Source of the DNA: SIG440 sp045645485
GTDB lineage: Bacteria > Bacillota > Clostridia > Monoglobales > Monoglobaceae
NCBI GenBank assembly: GCA_045645485.1
Contig: JAZRIX010000057.1
Span: 1-50,178, forward strand
Reading direction: 5' to 3'
DNA length: 50,178 nucleotides
Shown: positions 7,937-15,440 of the stretch, piece after piece
Layout of the letters: each line of letters starts with the position of its first letter
Position numbering within the stretch: position 1 is the first letter of the stretch
Program-made: the position numbers and the translations under genes
Notes under the pieces: model-generated
What the model was told of the DNA's origin: nothing
The model's input: the letters and a program-made list of their open reading frames with translations, nothing else
Database searches by the model: none

Positions 7937-8332
7937 TCACTCATTTTCAAAGGGTTCCTCCTCTGTCACGGTAACAACCTTTCCCTGTTCTTGGTTTTCC
8001 TCCAAGGGTATCATAGAAACTGTCTGAATTGATTTCTGTCCTGCAAAAACAGGTACGTTCAAGTTTTCAACGCTGTAATATCCGGGATAGTCTACCCGTA
8101 TATTGTACCTTGAAAAACGGTCTGTACCGTCAGGACTTTGCGAATTTGCAGCAGGAGGAGCCGAAACCGCAATAACCTCCGTCTTTCCGCTTCTGTCTGT
8201 TCTCAGTACCTTTACAAGATTTTCGACGCTGTCTCGGGTTTCTGAAATAAGCACCACTGCCCCTTCAATGGGAATTGCCTCATTTGCCGCCGAAACCTGA
8301 ACAAGAATATATCCTTCATTGTTTTCAGGCAT
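7937..8332 (-). CDS. Carboxypeptidase-regulatory-like beta-sandwich protein
   Basis: 131 residues with the pattern of a CarboxypepD_reg-like/prealbumin-type beta-sandwich: YILVQVSAANEAIPIEGAVV at the start, TDRSGKTEVI in the middle, and YNIRVDYPGYYSVENLNVPV near the end. An acidic tail (EEEPFENE) follows. No signal peptide is present. ATG 8332 is preferred over the adjacent TTG (8335) because GGAG is then seven bases away. It is the first gene of the three-gene operon with the SpoIID-like and peptidoglycan-binding proteins and probably acts on the same structure. Exact function unknown. Confidence 0.7.
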   Translation of the reverse strand: MPENNEGYILVQVSAANEAIPIEGAVVLISETRDSVENLVKVLRTDRSGKTEVIAVSAPPAANSQSPDGTDRFSRYNIRVDYPGYYSVENLNVPVFAGQKSIQTVSMIPLEENQEQGKVVTVTEEEPFENE

Positions 8333-8437
8333 CAAATCACTCCTTTCTTCTTAATATAATATGCAAAAAATTATAAACTGTGCAAAACACATATTTTTCA
8401 AAAATATGCAAAGAATAAGCAAAAAGGAAGTGATTAT

Positions 8438-9115
8438 ATGCTTATAACAGTGATACGTACAATACTTATATATTTTTTTACAATTATTTCCCTAAGACTG
8501 TTGGGGAAACGTCAGATTGGAGAGCTCGAGCCTTCAGAGCTTGTTGTCACAATTATTATTTCAGAAATTGCCGCAGCTCCCATACAGGACTCTGCCCTTC
8601 CGATAATCCCCAACCTGCTGGCAATGGCACTGCTTCTTATCCTTGAGGTCATTCTTTCGTACAGTGCCTACAAGAACTTCCAAATCCGAAAACTGGTTTT
8701 CGGAAGACCCAGCATATTCTTCAAAAACGGTGAAATTGATCAGGCAGAAATGGAAAGACAGCGGTTCAACCTTAACGATCTTCTGGAAACCGTACGCAAC
8801 ACCGGTGCAACCTCTCTTTCCGAAATTGCATATATCATAATGGAAACAAACGGTAACGTAAGCATTATACCAAAAAGCGACCAACGTCCCGCCAGTACAG
8901 CAGATCTGGGAATCGAAGCCCCCGAAGAACCAACCCTCAGTTATGTGATAATTGACAACGGCAAATTGAACCGAAAACGGCTGAAAGACCTTGGTTTCAC
9001 TGAACAATGGCTGAAAAAACAACTACAGCAAAGCAATCTGAAAAGACCAGAGCAGGTATTCTGTATGACTGCCGATCCAAATGGCAAAACCGTTATACTG
9101 CCAAAATCAAAGTGA
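8438..9115 (+). CDS. DUF421 (YetF/YdfR-type) membrane protein
   Basis: 225 residues. Three N-terminal transmembrane helices (about 2-22, 33-55, 58-80) include the family signatures LRLLGKRQIGELEPSELV and ISEIAAAPIQD. A soluble C-terminal DUF421 domain carries GRPSIFFKNGEID and LNDLLETVRNTGATSLSEI. Members are cytoplasmic-membrane proteins found with sporulation or stress genes; molecular function is unsettled. ATG 8438 has GGAAGTG upstream. It is divergent from the SpoIID operon (105-bp gap) and followed at once by a DUF4363 gene, a common Clostridia pairing. Confidence 0.9.
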   Translation: MLITVIRTILIYFFTIISLRLLGKRQIGELEPSELVVTIIISEIAAAPIQDSALPIIPNLLAMALLLILEVILSYSAYKNFQIRKLVFGRPSIFFKNGEIDQAEMERQRFNLNDLLETVRNTGATSLSEIAYIIMETNGNVSIIPKSDQRPASTADLGIEAPEEPTLSYVIIDNGKLNRKRLKDLGFTEQWLKKQLQQSNLKRPEQVFCMTADPNGKTVILPKSK

Positions 9116-9134
9116 AAGGAGCTTCTCATTAAGT

Positions 9135-9515
9135 ATGAAAGCTTTTATTATATCCTGCATACTTCTTCTGTCAATCGCCGCCTTTGTAGGAATACACTCC
9201 TTTATAATGATGAACCTCTCAAATGCTATCAGTGCTGAATGTCAGAAAGTAACCGAGCTTGCTATAAATGATCAGTGGTCACAAGTTACCAAAAGCCTTG
9301 ACCGCATCCGAAGCATATGGGACAAAAAATGTCTGTGGGCGTCCCTTACCATCTCAACGAAAGATATAGAGGAAATTGAAATTGCCTTGACACAAAGCCG
9401 TGCATATGCAGAATTGAAGCAAAAGCCTGATTTTTTCGGTGAATTTATAATGTTTCAGAAGCTGGTTGAACACATTCCCCATCAGGAAGGCTTTCATATA
9501 GAAGAACTGCTGTGA
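9135..9515 (+). CDS. DUF4363-like membrane-anchored protein
   Basis: 126 residues starting MKAFIISCILLLSIAAFVGI, a single N-terminal hydrophobic anchor. An extracytoplasmic helical region follows (TELAINDQWSQVTKSLDRIR, WASLTISTKDIEEIEIAL). This size and pattern, directly after DUF421, match the DUF4363 family. The start at 9135 is 19 bases after the DUF421 stop; GGAG is 13 bases upstream, somewhat far, but no better start is in frame. Function unknown; it probably forms a complex with the DUF421 protein. Confidence 0.75.
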   Translation: MKAFIISCILLLSIAAFVGIHSFIMMNLSNAISAECQKVTELAINDQWSQVTKSLDRIRSIWDKKCLWASLTISTKDIEEIEIALTQSRAYAELKQKPDFFGEFIMFQKLVEHIPHQEGFHIEELL

Positions 9516-9533
9516 CATTATATTATATTTTTA

Positions 9534-9683
9534 CTAAACATGTTCTTTGGTACGTTTTAATACGCCCGCATCAAGCAGAACCTTCTCAAATACCGCTCCA
9601 ACCTCAGGCTTCAGTAATTTTATCTCCGTTTCTTCTGAGAAATAATGGTATAAATATTGAGGACTATTCCCGAAGCTGTCACG
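9534..9683 (-). pseudogene. 3'-terminal relic of an unidentified gene
   Basis: The minus strand reads DSFGNSPQYLYHYFSEETEI and then KLLKPEVGAVFEKVLLDAGV with a natural stop at 9534. The composition looks like the C-terminus of a real protein, but the frame is closed by a stop at 9684 and no ribosome site or start exists. I cannot name the parent. It partly overlaps the AraC relic on the other strand, so one of the two readings may be fortuitous near 9645-9683. Confidence 0.35.
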
Positions 9684-9811
9684 TCAGCCTTTGGTGGTTT
9701 ATCCGAAGCTTCCGCAAGCACACGGGAATGTCGCCTCCGGAGTATAAAAAGACACATCGAACCAACAGATTAAAAGATTTTTCAAAAAAACTCTTGACTT
9801 TATCAATTTAG
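9640..9811 (+). pseudogene. AraC-family HTH remnant
   Basis: Residues INIEDYSRSCHVSLWWFIRS then FRKHTGMSPPEYKKTHRTNR fit an AraC/XylS DNA-binding domain: helix-turn-helix followed by the TGxSPxEY signature. The N-terminal ligand-binding half and the second HTH are missing, and no ribosome site precedes it. It is a decayed fragment between the DUF4363 gene and the aromatic operon's promoter; the reading frame ends inside that promoter. Confidence 0.55.
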
Positions 9812-9822
9812 TGTGCTAAAAT
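9794..9822 (+). promoter_or_regulatory. Promoter of the aromatic amino acid operon
   Basis: TTGACT (9794-9799) and TAAAAT (9817-9822) lie 17 bases apart, with TG one base before the -10 (extended -10). The -10 box lies inside a near-perfect palindrome (GTGTGCTA/TAACACAC, 9811-9829) that could be a repressor operator. Transcription would start near 9829, ahead of a Phe/Tyr-rich leader peptide. Confidence 0.7.
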
Positions 9823-9854
9823 AACACACAAATAACCGAAAGGATACAGTATTT

Positions 9855-9989
9855 ATGAATCTCGGAAGCATTCTTCGCAATACAACCGAATATTTCTTTT
9901 ACTTTATCAGCCTTAGCTTTTTCTTTAGCTACGGTTATTTTTACTTTGGCAAAAAACATAAGTATAATAGGCTTAAATGTACTCCGTAA
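9855..9989 (+). CDS. Phe/Tyr-rich leader peptide of the aro operon
   Basis: A 44-codon ORF starting ATG 9855, with AAAGGA about eleven bases upstream, encodes a peptide whose middle reads YFFYFISLSFFFSYGYFYF (residues 13-31). Thirteen of those 19 residues are Phe or Tyr. It follows the promoter and precedes a Rho-independent terminator (10019-10054) and then aroF. This is the arrangement of ribosome-mediated attenuation: low charged tRNA-Phe/Tyr stalls the ribosome and prevents terminator formation. The operon it precedes makes Phe and Tyr, which supports the call. An ordinary small membrane protein is the alternative, since the segment is hydrophobic. The antiterminator pairing was not resolved by eye. 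Confidence 0.8.
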   Translation: MNLGSILRNTTEYFFYFISLSFFFSYGYFYFGKKHKYNRLKCTP

Positions 9990-10018
9990 TTTTCGGCAGA
10001 AGAATTTGAAAATTATTA

Positions 10019-10054
10019 AGAGAGCCCGTTATACGACAGGCTCTCTTTTATTTT
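10019..10054 (+). terminator. Attenuator terminator before aroF
   Basis: An 8-bp stem AGAGAGCC/GGCTCTCT (10019-10026 with 10039-10046) with a 12-base loop is followed by TTTATTTT. It lies 30 bases after the leader peptide stop and 32 before the aroF start, so it must be read through for operon expression. A weaker hairpin (AATTTTC/GAAAATT, about 9989-10013) precedes it and is a candidate alternative structure. Confidence 0.8.
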
Positions 10055-10085
10055 ACTCAAAATTAAAAAGAGAGGTTGATTGAAA

Positions 10086-11102
10086 ATGGTAATTGTAACA
10101 AAAACAACAATCGAAAAACAGAAGCTTGAAGCAATGGCTCAGGATTTCAGAAATATGGGTCTTGAGGTAGACATTATTGAAGGTACGGGCAGTATCGTTC
10201 TTGGTCTTATAGGCGACACCCATCAGCTTGATGCTGACAGACTGCTTCTTGACCCTGATATTGAGAGAATAATGCGTGTTCAGGAGCCTTTCAAGAAGGC
10301 GAGCCGCAAGTTCCACCCCGAAGATACGGTAATTGATGTGAAGGGTTTCAAAATAGGTGGCGGCAAGAGCTTTGTTGTTATGGCAGGGCCATGCAGTGTT
10401 GAAACGGAAGAACAGATTTTAACCGTTGCCAAAAGCGTTAAAGGAAACGGTGCCGCAATACTCAGAGGCGGTGCTTACAAGCCCAGAACCTCCCCTTACT
10501 CCTTCCAGGGCCTTGAGCTTCAGGGACTTGAGCTTCTGAAAAAGGCAAGACAGGAAACGGGTCTTCCCATTGTAACCGAGATTATGTGTCCTTCATTGGT
10601 TGAAACCTTCAACGAGAATGTGGACATCATTCAGGTGGGGGCAAGAAATATGCAGAACTTCAATTTGCTGAAGGAGCTGGGTAAAATTCAAAAACCCATA
10701 CTCCTGAAAAGAGGACTTTCAGCAACAATTGAAGAATGGCTGATGTCTGCGGAATACATTATGGCAGGCGGCAATCACAACGTAATTCTTTGCGAAAGAG
10801 GTATCAGAACCTTTGAAACATACACACGGAATACCCTTGATTTAAGTGCAATCCCTGCGGTTAAGAAGCTGAGCCATCTGCCTGTTGTGGTTGACCCGTC
10901 ACATTCAGCAGGAATGAGCTGGATGGTTGAGCCTCTTTCTCTTGCGGCAATGGCTGTAGGTGCTGACGGAATAATTGTTGAGGTTCACAATGACCCCAAG
11001 AATGCTCTTTGCGATGGTGCACAGTCTCTTGACCTTGAGGGTTACGGAGTGCTTATGAATAAGCTCAGCAATATGAGTGTTCACTTCGGTAAAAAATGCT
11101 GA
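10086..11102 (+). CDS. aroF: 3-deoxy-7-phosphoheptulonate (DAHP) synthase
   Basis: Catalyses PEP + erythrose 4-phosphate to DAHP, the committed step of the shikimate pathway. 338 residues of the type I-beta (AroF/AroA(Bs)/Thermotoga) class. An N-terminal ferredoxin-like regulatory domain (about 1-70, MVIVTKTTIEKQKLEAM) precedes the TIM barrel. Barrel motifs are VMAGPCSVE, LRGGAYKPRTSPYSFQG, PIVTEIMCPS, LLKRGLSATIEEWL and VVDPSHSAG. ATG 10086 is chosen; TTG 10080 is only four bases from AGAGG. The N-terminal domain suggests allosteric feedback by Tyr or Phe. First gene of the nine-gene operon and last element of its attenuator. Confidence 0.95.
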   Translation: MVIVTKTTIEKQKLEAMAQDFRNMGLEVDIIEGTGSIVLGLIGDTHQLDADRLLLDPDIERIMRVQEPFKKASRKFHPEDTVIDVKGFKIGGGKSFVVMAGPCSVETEEQILTVAKSVKGNGAAILRGGAYKPRTSPYSFQGLELQGLELLKKARQETGLPIVTEIMCPSLVETFNENVDIIQVGARNMQNFNLLKELGKIQKPILLKRGLSATIEEWLMSAEYIMAGGNHNVILCERGIRTFETYTRNTLDLSAIPAVKKLSHLPVVVDPSHSAGMSWMVEPLSLAAMAVGADGIIVEVHNDPKNALCDGAQSLDLEGYGVLMNKLSNMSVHFGKKC

Positions 11103-11125
11103 AAATAAGTTTGTGAGGTGCAATA

Positions 11126-11998
11126 ATGGAAGAAAGCGGTTTTTTTAAGATAGCGGTTATAGGTCTGGGCATTATAGGCGGGTCAATGGCTTATGCCCTG
11201 CACGGCTTTAAAAATGCAACCATTTCAGGCTGTGACACAAACTCTGAAACAAGACGAAAGGCACTTAACTCAGGTGCTGTTGACGAAGTGTTTGAAAGCC
11301 CTGCACCTGCAATAAAGGATGCTGATTTGGTGGTGCTTTGTGTTTATCCTGAGCTTATTACGAAAATTGTTTCGGAAAATGCTTCTTATTTCAAAAAGGG
11401 TGCGGTGATTACCGATGTCTGCGGTGTAAAGACCAAGCTTGCCCGTGAAATGAAGAAGGTTTTGCCAAAAGGAACAACCTATGTGGGCGGACACCCCATG
11501 GCAGGCAAGGAAACCGACGGATTTGACAGTGCCACCCCTGAGCTTTTCGGTATGTGCGGTTTTATTATTACTCCCATTGAAGGCTCAACGCCTGAGGCAG
11601 TTGACCTTGTAACCCGAATGGCAAGGTATATTGGTGCAACAAGGATTACCCTTGCAACTCCTGAGGAGCACGACAGCGTGATTGCATATACAAGTGATTT
11701 GATGCACGTTTCAGCCGCCGCTCTGTGCCTTGACTATAACCGAAAAATGAACCGCGCCTATACGGCAGGTGCATTCCGTGACTGCACCCGTATTGCAAAC
11801 ATAAACCCACAGCTCTGGAGTCAGCTTTTCCTTGAGAACAAGGAATTTCTGCTCCAGGAGCTGGATACCTATATAAACTCTCTCGAACGAATCCGAAGTG
11901 CCATTACTTATGATGACAAGGATGCGATTGAGGAAATGCTTTCAAAGGTTCGTGAAAACAAGCTTACAATGCAGACAAAAGAACCTGAAAAATATTGA
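11126..11998 (+). CDS. tyrA: Prephenate dehydrogenase
   Basis: Oxidative decarboxylation of prephenate to 4-hydroxyphenylpyruvate with NAD(P)+, the Tyr branch. 290 residues: Rossmann motif GLGIIGGS (about 13-20), ITDVCGVKTKL, the family signature GGHPMAGKETDGFDSA, and the C-terminal helical dimerisation domain (HVSAAALCLDY, FRDCTRIANINPQLWSQLF). There is no C-terminal ACT domain, so feedback by Tyr may be lacking or may act on aroF. 23 bases after aroF, with a GTGAGGTG ribosome site. Confidence 0.93.
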   Translation: MEESGFFKIAVIGLGIIGGSMAYALHGFKNATISGCDTNSETRRKALNSGAVDEVFESPAPAIKDADLVVLCVYPELITKIVSENASYFKKGAVITDVCGVKTKLAREMKKVLPKGTTYVGGHPMAGKETDGFDSATPELFGMCGFIITPIEGSTPEAVDLVTRMARYIGATRITLATPEEHDSVIAYTSDLMHVSAAALCLDYNRKMNRAYTAGAFRDCTRIANINPQLWSQLFLENKEFLLQELDTYINSLERIRSAITYDDKDAIEEMLSKVRENKLTMQTKEPEKY

Positions 11999-12054
11999 AA
12001 TTTGAGAAAATATGTGGTAAAATTAAAAGATAATTATGGAAAAGGAGCCCATCT

Positions 12055-13110
12055 ATGCAGACATTAAGGATAAACCTCCCCAATCGGGAGTATGACATAA
12101 AAATTGAAAAGGGAATTCTTGACAAAACGGGAGCACTGATTTCCGAAAATTACAAGCCTTGCACGGTTTGTGTGGTTACGGACAGAAATGTTGCTCCTCT
12201 TTACGGTGAAAGAGTTCTGAAATCCCTTGAAAAAAGCGGATTTGTTCCGCATATTATTACCGTACCTGCAGGTGAAGGCTCCAAATCAATGGAAATGCTG
12301 GAACAGCTTTACACCAAGATGCTGGATATGGGAATGACCCGTACTGATTTGATTGTGGCATTGGGCGGCGGTGTTGTGGGCGACCTGACGGGCTTTTGCA
12401 GTGCAACGTTGCTTCGGGGCATACCATTTGTGCAGATTCCAACCACCCTTTTGGCTCAGGTTGACAGCAGTGTAGGGGGGAAGGTTGCGGTAAATCTTCC
12501 CAAAGGTAAAAATCTGGTTGGTTCATTCAATCAGCCAAAGCTTGTGATTATAGACCCGCTATGTCTTGAAACCCTGACGGACAGAGTTTTTGCTGACGGT
12601 ATGGCAGAGGTAATTAAATACGGGGTTATTCTGGACAAAGACCTTTTTGAAAAGCTGGAGTCGTCCTCTTCAAGAAGGGCTATTATGGAGATTATTGAGT
12701 ATATTATATATCGTTCCTGCCAGCTTAAAGGGGAGGTTGTTGAAGAAGATGAACTGGACACAGGCAAGAGAATGATCCTGAATTTCGGTCATACCTTCGG
12801 TCACGCAATGGAGAAAAAACACCATTTCTCTGACTACACCCACGGTGAGGCGGTTGCGGCAGGAATGGTTATGGCGGCAGAGTACGGCGAGCATACAGGC
12901 ATAACCGCATCGGGAACCGCAAAGCGTATCGAGGAGCTTGTTTCAGCATTGGGCCTTCCCTCGAAAATAGAAATAGACAAGCAATCTCTGCTTGATGCAG
13001 TGAAGGTTGACAAAAAGGGCGAGGGCAATGATGTAACGCTGATTATTCCCGAGGAAATAGGCAAAGTAATACCCTTGAAAATACATAAGGAGGGTATATG
13101 GATATGGTAA
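12055..13110 (+). CDS. aroB: 3-dehydroquinate synthase
   Basis: Converts DAHP to 3-dehydroquinate with NAD+ and a divalent metal (Zn or Co). 351 residues, the usual length. Visible motifs are VPAGEGSKSMEML, ALGGGVVGDLTGFCSATLLR, QIPTTLLAQVDSSVGGKVAV and PKGKNLVGSFNQP. Metal ligands lie in MILNFGHTFGHAME and YTHGEAVAAGM. ATG 12055 has AAAGGAG upstream; the 56-base gap after tyrA is the largest inside the operon but holds no terminator. The 3' end overlaps aroA by 13 bases. Confidence 0.96.
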   Translation: MQTLRINLPNREYDIKIEKGILDKTGALISENYKPCTVCVVTDRNVAPLYGERVLKSLEKSGFVPHIITVPAGEGSKSMEMLEQLYTKMLDMGMTRTDLIVALGGGVVGDLTGFCSATLLRGIPFVQIPTTLLAQVDSSVGGKVAVNLPKGKNLVGSFNQPKLVIIDPLCLETLTDRVFADGMAEVIKYGVILDKDLFEKLESSSSRRAIMEIIEYIIYRSCQLKGEVVEEDELDTGKRMILNFGHTFGHAMEKKHHFSDYTHGEAVAAGMVMAAEYGEHTGITASGTAKRIEELVSALGLPSKIEIDKQSLLDAVKVDKKGEGNDVTLIIPEEIGKVIPLKIHKEGIWIW

Positions 13111-14363
13111 AAATTACTCCCTCGGTGCTTGAGGGAAGGGTTTTGGTACCGCCCTCCAAAAGCTATGCACACCGTGGTATTATAGGGGCGTTTCTCTCGG
13201 GCTCGGCTTGCTCTGTGGAGAACGTAAGCCTCTCTGCGGACATCAGAGCTACCCTCGAATGTGCAAAACAGCTTGGTGCAAAATATAAATACAGTAAGAA
13301 AACAAAAACAGTTACATTTGAAGGGAAAGGTTCTTCAAAGAAAATAGTTCTTGACTGCGGTGAAAGCGGTTCAACCCTCAGATTTTTTATTCCCATTGCT
13401 CTGGCATTGTTTCCAAAGGCAAGGTTCACAGGTCACGGACGGCTTATGGAAAGACCTCTTGACCCCTACTTTGAGCTGTTTCGGGAAAAGGGTATAAAAT
13501 ACAGTCTCAAAAATGATGTGCTTACCCTTGAAGGAGCTTTGACAGCTGGCGAATATGCCATTGACGGCTCGGTAAGCTCTCAATTCATTACGGGTCTGCT
13601 GTTCGCTCTTCCTCTGCTTGACGGAAACAGTCAAATCAGAATTAAGGGAAGTCTCACATCACGGGCATATGTGGATATTACTCTTGATGTGTTGAAGGAT
13701 TTCGGAGTTGAAATTATAAATAAAGATTACTCAGCCTTTATTATTAAAGGAAATCAAAAATATAAGTCCTGCGGATATACCGTGGAGGGAGATTACTCTC
13801 AGGCGGCATTCTGGCTGGTTGCAGGTGCTTTGGGCTGCAAAGTTGAATGTACAGGATTGAACCCCGACAGTCTTCAGGGCGATAAAAAGATTATTGATAT
13901 AATAGAAAGTACGGGTGCTCTTGTTGAAACCACTGAAAATGGCGGAATACGGGGCATTATGACCTCGAATATGCACGGCATAACGGTGGATGCAGACCCC
14001 ATCCCGGACCTTGTTCCCATTCTTGCGGTGTTTCTTGCGTTTTGCAAAGGTACAAGCCGCATTGAAAATGCAGGCAGGCTTCGCATAAAGGAAAGTGACC
14101 GTTTGAAGGCAATAACAACGGAGCTTAAAAAGATGGGTGCTGACATATCTGAGGGTCAGGACTTTTTGGATATAAAGGGCTGTCAGGTATTAAACGGCGG
14201 GGAGCTTTCGTCTTGGAATGACCACCGTATAGCAATGGCTCTTTCTGTTGCAGCTTGCAGATGCGAAGGTCAGATCATAATTGAAGGTGCAAAAAAAGCA
14301 GTTACAAAGTCCTACGGAGACTTTTTTGAAGATTACAAATCACTTGGAGGTGCTGTGGAATGA
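13098..14363 (+). CDS. aroA: 3-phosphoshikimate 1-carboxyvinyltransferase (EPSP synthase)
   Basis: Adds enolpyruvate from PEP to shikimate 3-phosphate. 421 residues with two inside-out alpha/beta domains. Motifs include PPSKSYAHRGII near the start, DCGESGSTLRFFIPIA, GRLMERPLDPYFE, SSQFITGLLFALPLL, GDYSQAAFW, PIPDLVPILAVF, RIKESDRLKAI and WNDHRIAMALSVAA. The NAGxxxR loop of canonical enzymes reads ESGSTLR, a class II-like feature often associated with lower glyphosate sensitivity (inference). Overlaps aroB by 13 bases and aroC by four; AAGGAGGG lies just before either candidate ATG (13098 or 13104). Confidence 0.95.
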   Translation: MDMVKITPSVLEGRVLVPPSKSYAHRGIIGAFLSGSACSVENVSLSADIRATLECAKQLGAKYKYSKKTKTVTFEGKGSSKKIVLDCGESGSTLRFFIPIALALFPKARFTGHGRLMERPLDPYFELFREKGIKYSLKNDVLTLEGALTAGEYAIDGSVSSQFITGLLFALPLLDGNSQIRIKGSLTSRAYVDITLDVLKDFGVEIINKDYSAFIIKGNQKYKSCGYTVEGDYSQAAFWLVAGALGCKVECTGLNPDSLQGDKKIIDIIESTGALVETTENGGIRGIMTSNMHGITVDADPIPDLVPILAVFLAFCKGTSRIENAGRLRIKESDRLKAITTELKKMGADISEGQDFLDIKGCQVLNGGELSSWNDHRIAMALSVAACRCEGQIIIEGAKKAVTKSYGDFFEDYKSLGGAVE

Positions 14364-15427
14364 ATACCTGGGGAAGCAAGCTCAAAATAAGCATATTCGG
14401 TGAATCCCACGGAAACGCAATCGGCGCAGTTGTGGACGGAATTCCGTCGGGGATTGAAGTGGATATGGAATTTATTCAAAAAGAAATGGAACGTCGTGCA
14501 CCGGGCAGAGACAATCTCTCCACCCCCAGAAAGGAAGGAGATAAGATTGAAATCCTTTCTGGCGTAAAGGACGGAAAGACCTGCGGTACACCTATCTGCG
14601 GAATTATCCGTAACACTGACACCCGTTCAAAGGACTATACCCCCAATCTGCTCCGCCCCGGGCACGCAGATTTTACAGGCTTTGAGAAATACGGTGAGAC
14701 CCACGACTTTCGGGGAGGCGGACACTTTTCGGGCAGAATTACCGCACCTTTGGTATTTGCAGGTGCTCTGGCAAAGCTGGTTCTTGAAAAGGACGGTATT
14801 TGCATCGGTTCACACATAAAATCAATCGGCAGTATAAAAGAAAAATCCTTTCTGGACTGCGATGTTACTCCTCAGCTGTTAAAGGAGATTTCACAAAAGC
14901 CTTTCCCTGTTATCTGTGATGAGACAGGCGCGGAAATGCAGAATGAAATACTAAATACCGCCGCAGACAAGGATTCTGTAGGCGGTGTGATAGAATGTAC
15001 GGTGCTTGGGGTACAGGCAGGACTTGGTTCGCCCTTTTTCGCATCAGTTGAAAGCCTTATTTCCTCAATGATGTTCTCAATCCCTGCGGTAAAGGGAATT
15101 GAATTCGGCAGAGGTTTTGACCTTTGCAATATGCGCGGAAGCAAGGCAAACGACCCCTTTGAAACCGACGGCAAAAGAATTTACACAACAACCAACAACA
15201 ACGGCGGTATCAATGGTGGGATTACCAACGGTATGCCCGTGGTATTTTCTCTTGCGGTAAAGCCCACACCTTCAATCGGTCAGCCTCAGAAAACGGTTGA
15301 CAGAGACAAAATGAAAAATACGGTGCTCGAAATCAAGGGCAGACACGACCCCTGCATTGTTCACCGCGGAGCGGTTGTGGCAGAATGTGCCGCCGCAATA
15401 GCAATTTTAGAAGCAAAACTCATTTAA
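14360..15427 (+). CDS. aroC: Chorismate synthase
   Basis: Removes phosphate from EPSP to give chorismate; requires reduced FMN. 355 residues with the expected signatures: GESHGNAIGAVVDGIPSG near the N-terminus, ERRAPGRDNLSTPRKEGD, RPGHADFTGFEKYG, DFRGGGHFSGRITAPLVFAG, and the C-terminal GINGGITNGMPVVF. The DPC(I)VHRGA motif closes the active site. Start and aroA stop overlap in ATGA, which implies translational coupling. Confidence 0.96.
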   Translation: MNTWGSKLKISIFGESHGNAIGAVVDGIPSGIEVDMEFIQKEMERRAPGRDNLSTPRKEGDKIEILSGVKDGKTCGTPICGIIRNTDTRSKDYTPNLLRPGHADFTGFEKYGETHDFRGGGHFSGRITAPLVFAGALAKLVLEKDGICIGSHIKSIGSIKEKSFLDCDVTPQLLKEISQKPFPVICDETGAEMQNEILNTAADKDSVGGVIECTVLGVQAGLGSPFFASVESLISSMMFSIPAVKGIEFGRGFDLCNMRGSKANDPFETDGKRIYTTTNNNGGINGGITNGMPVVFSLAVKPTPSIGQPQKTVDRDKMKNTVLEIKGRHDPCIVHRGAVVAECAAAIAILEAKLI

Positions 15428-15440
15428 GGAATGATTAAAA

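Noticed and set aside
9990..10085. T-box leader for the aromatic operon
   Set aside because: No T-box consensus (AGGGUGGNACCGCG-like) or specifier stem is present; the leader is short and dominated by the peptide ORF and a terminator.
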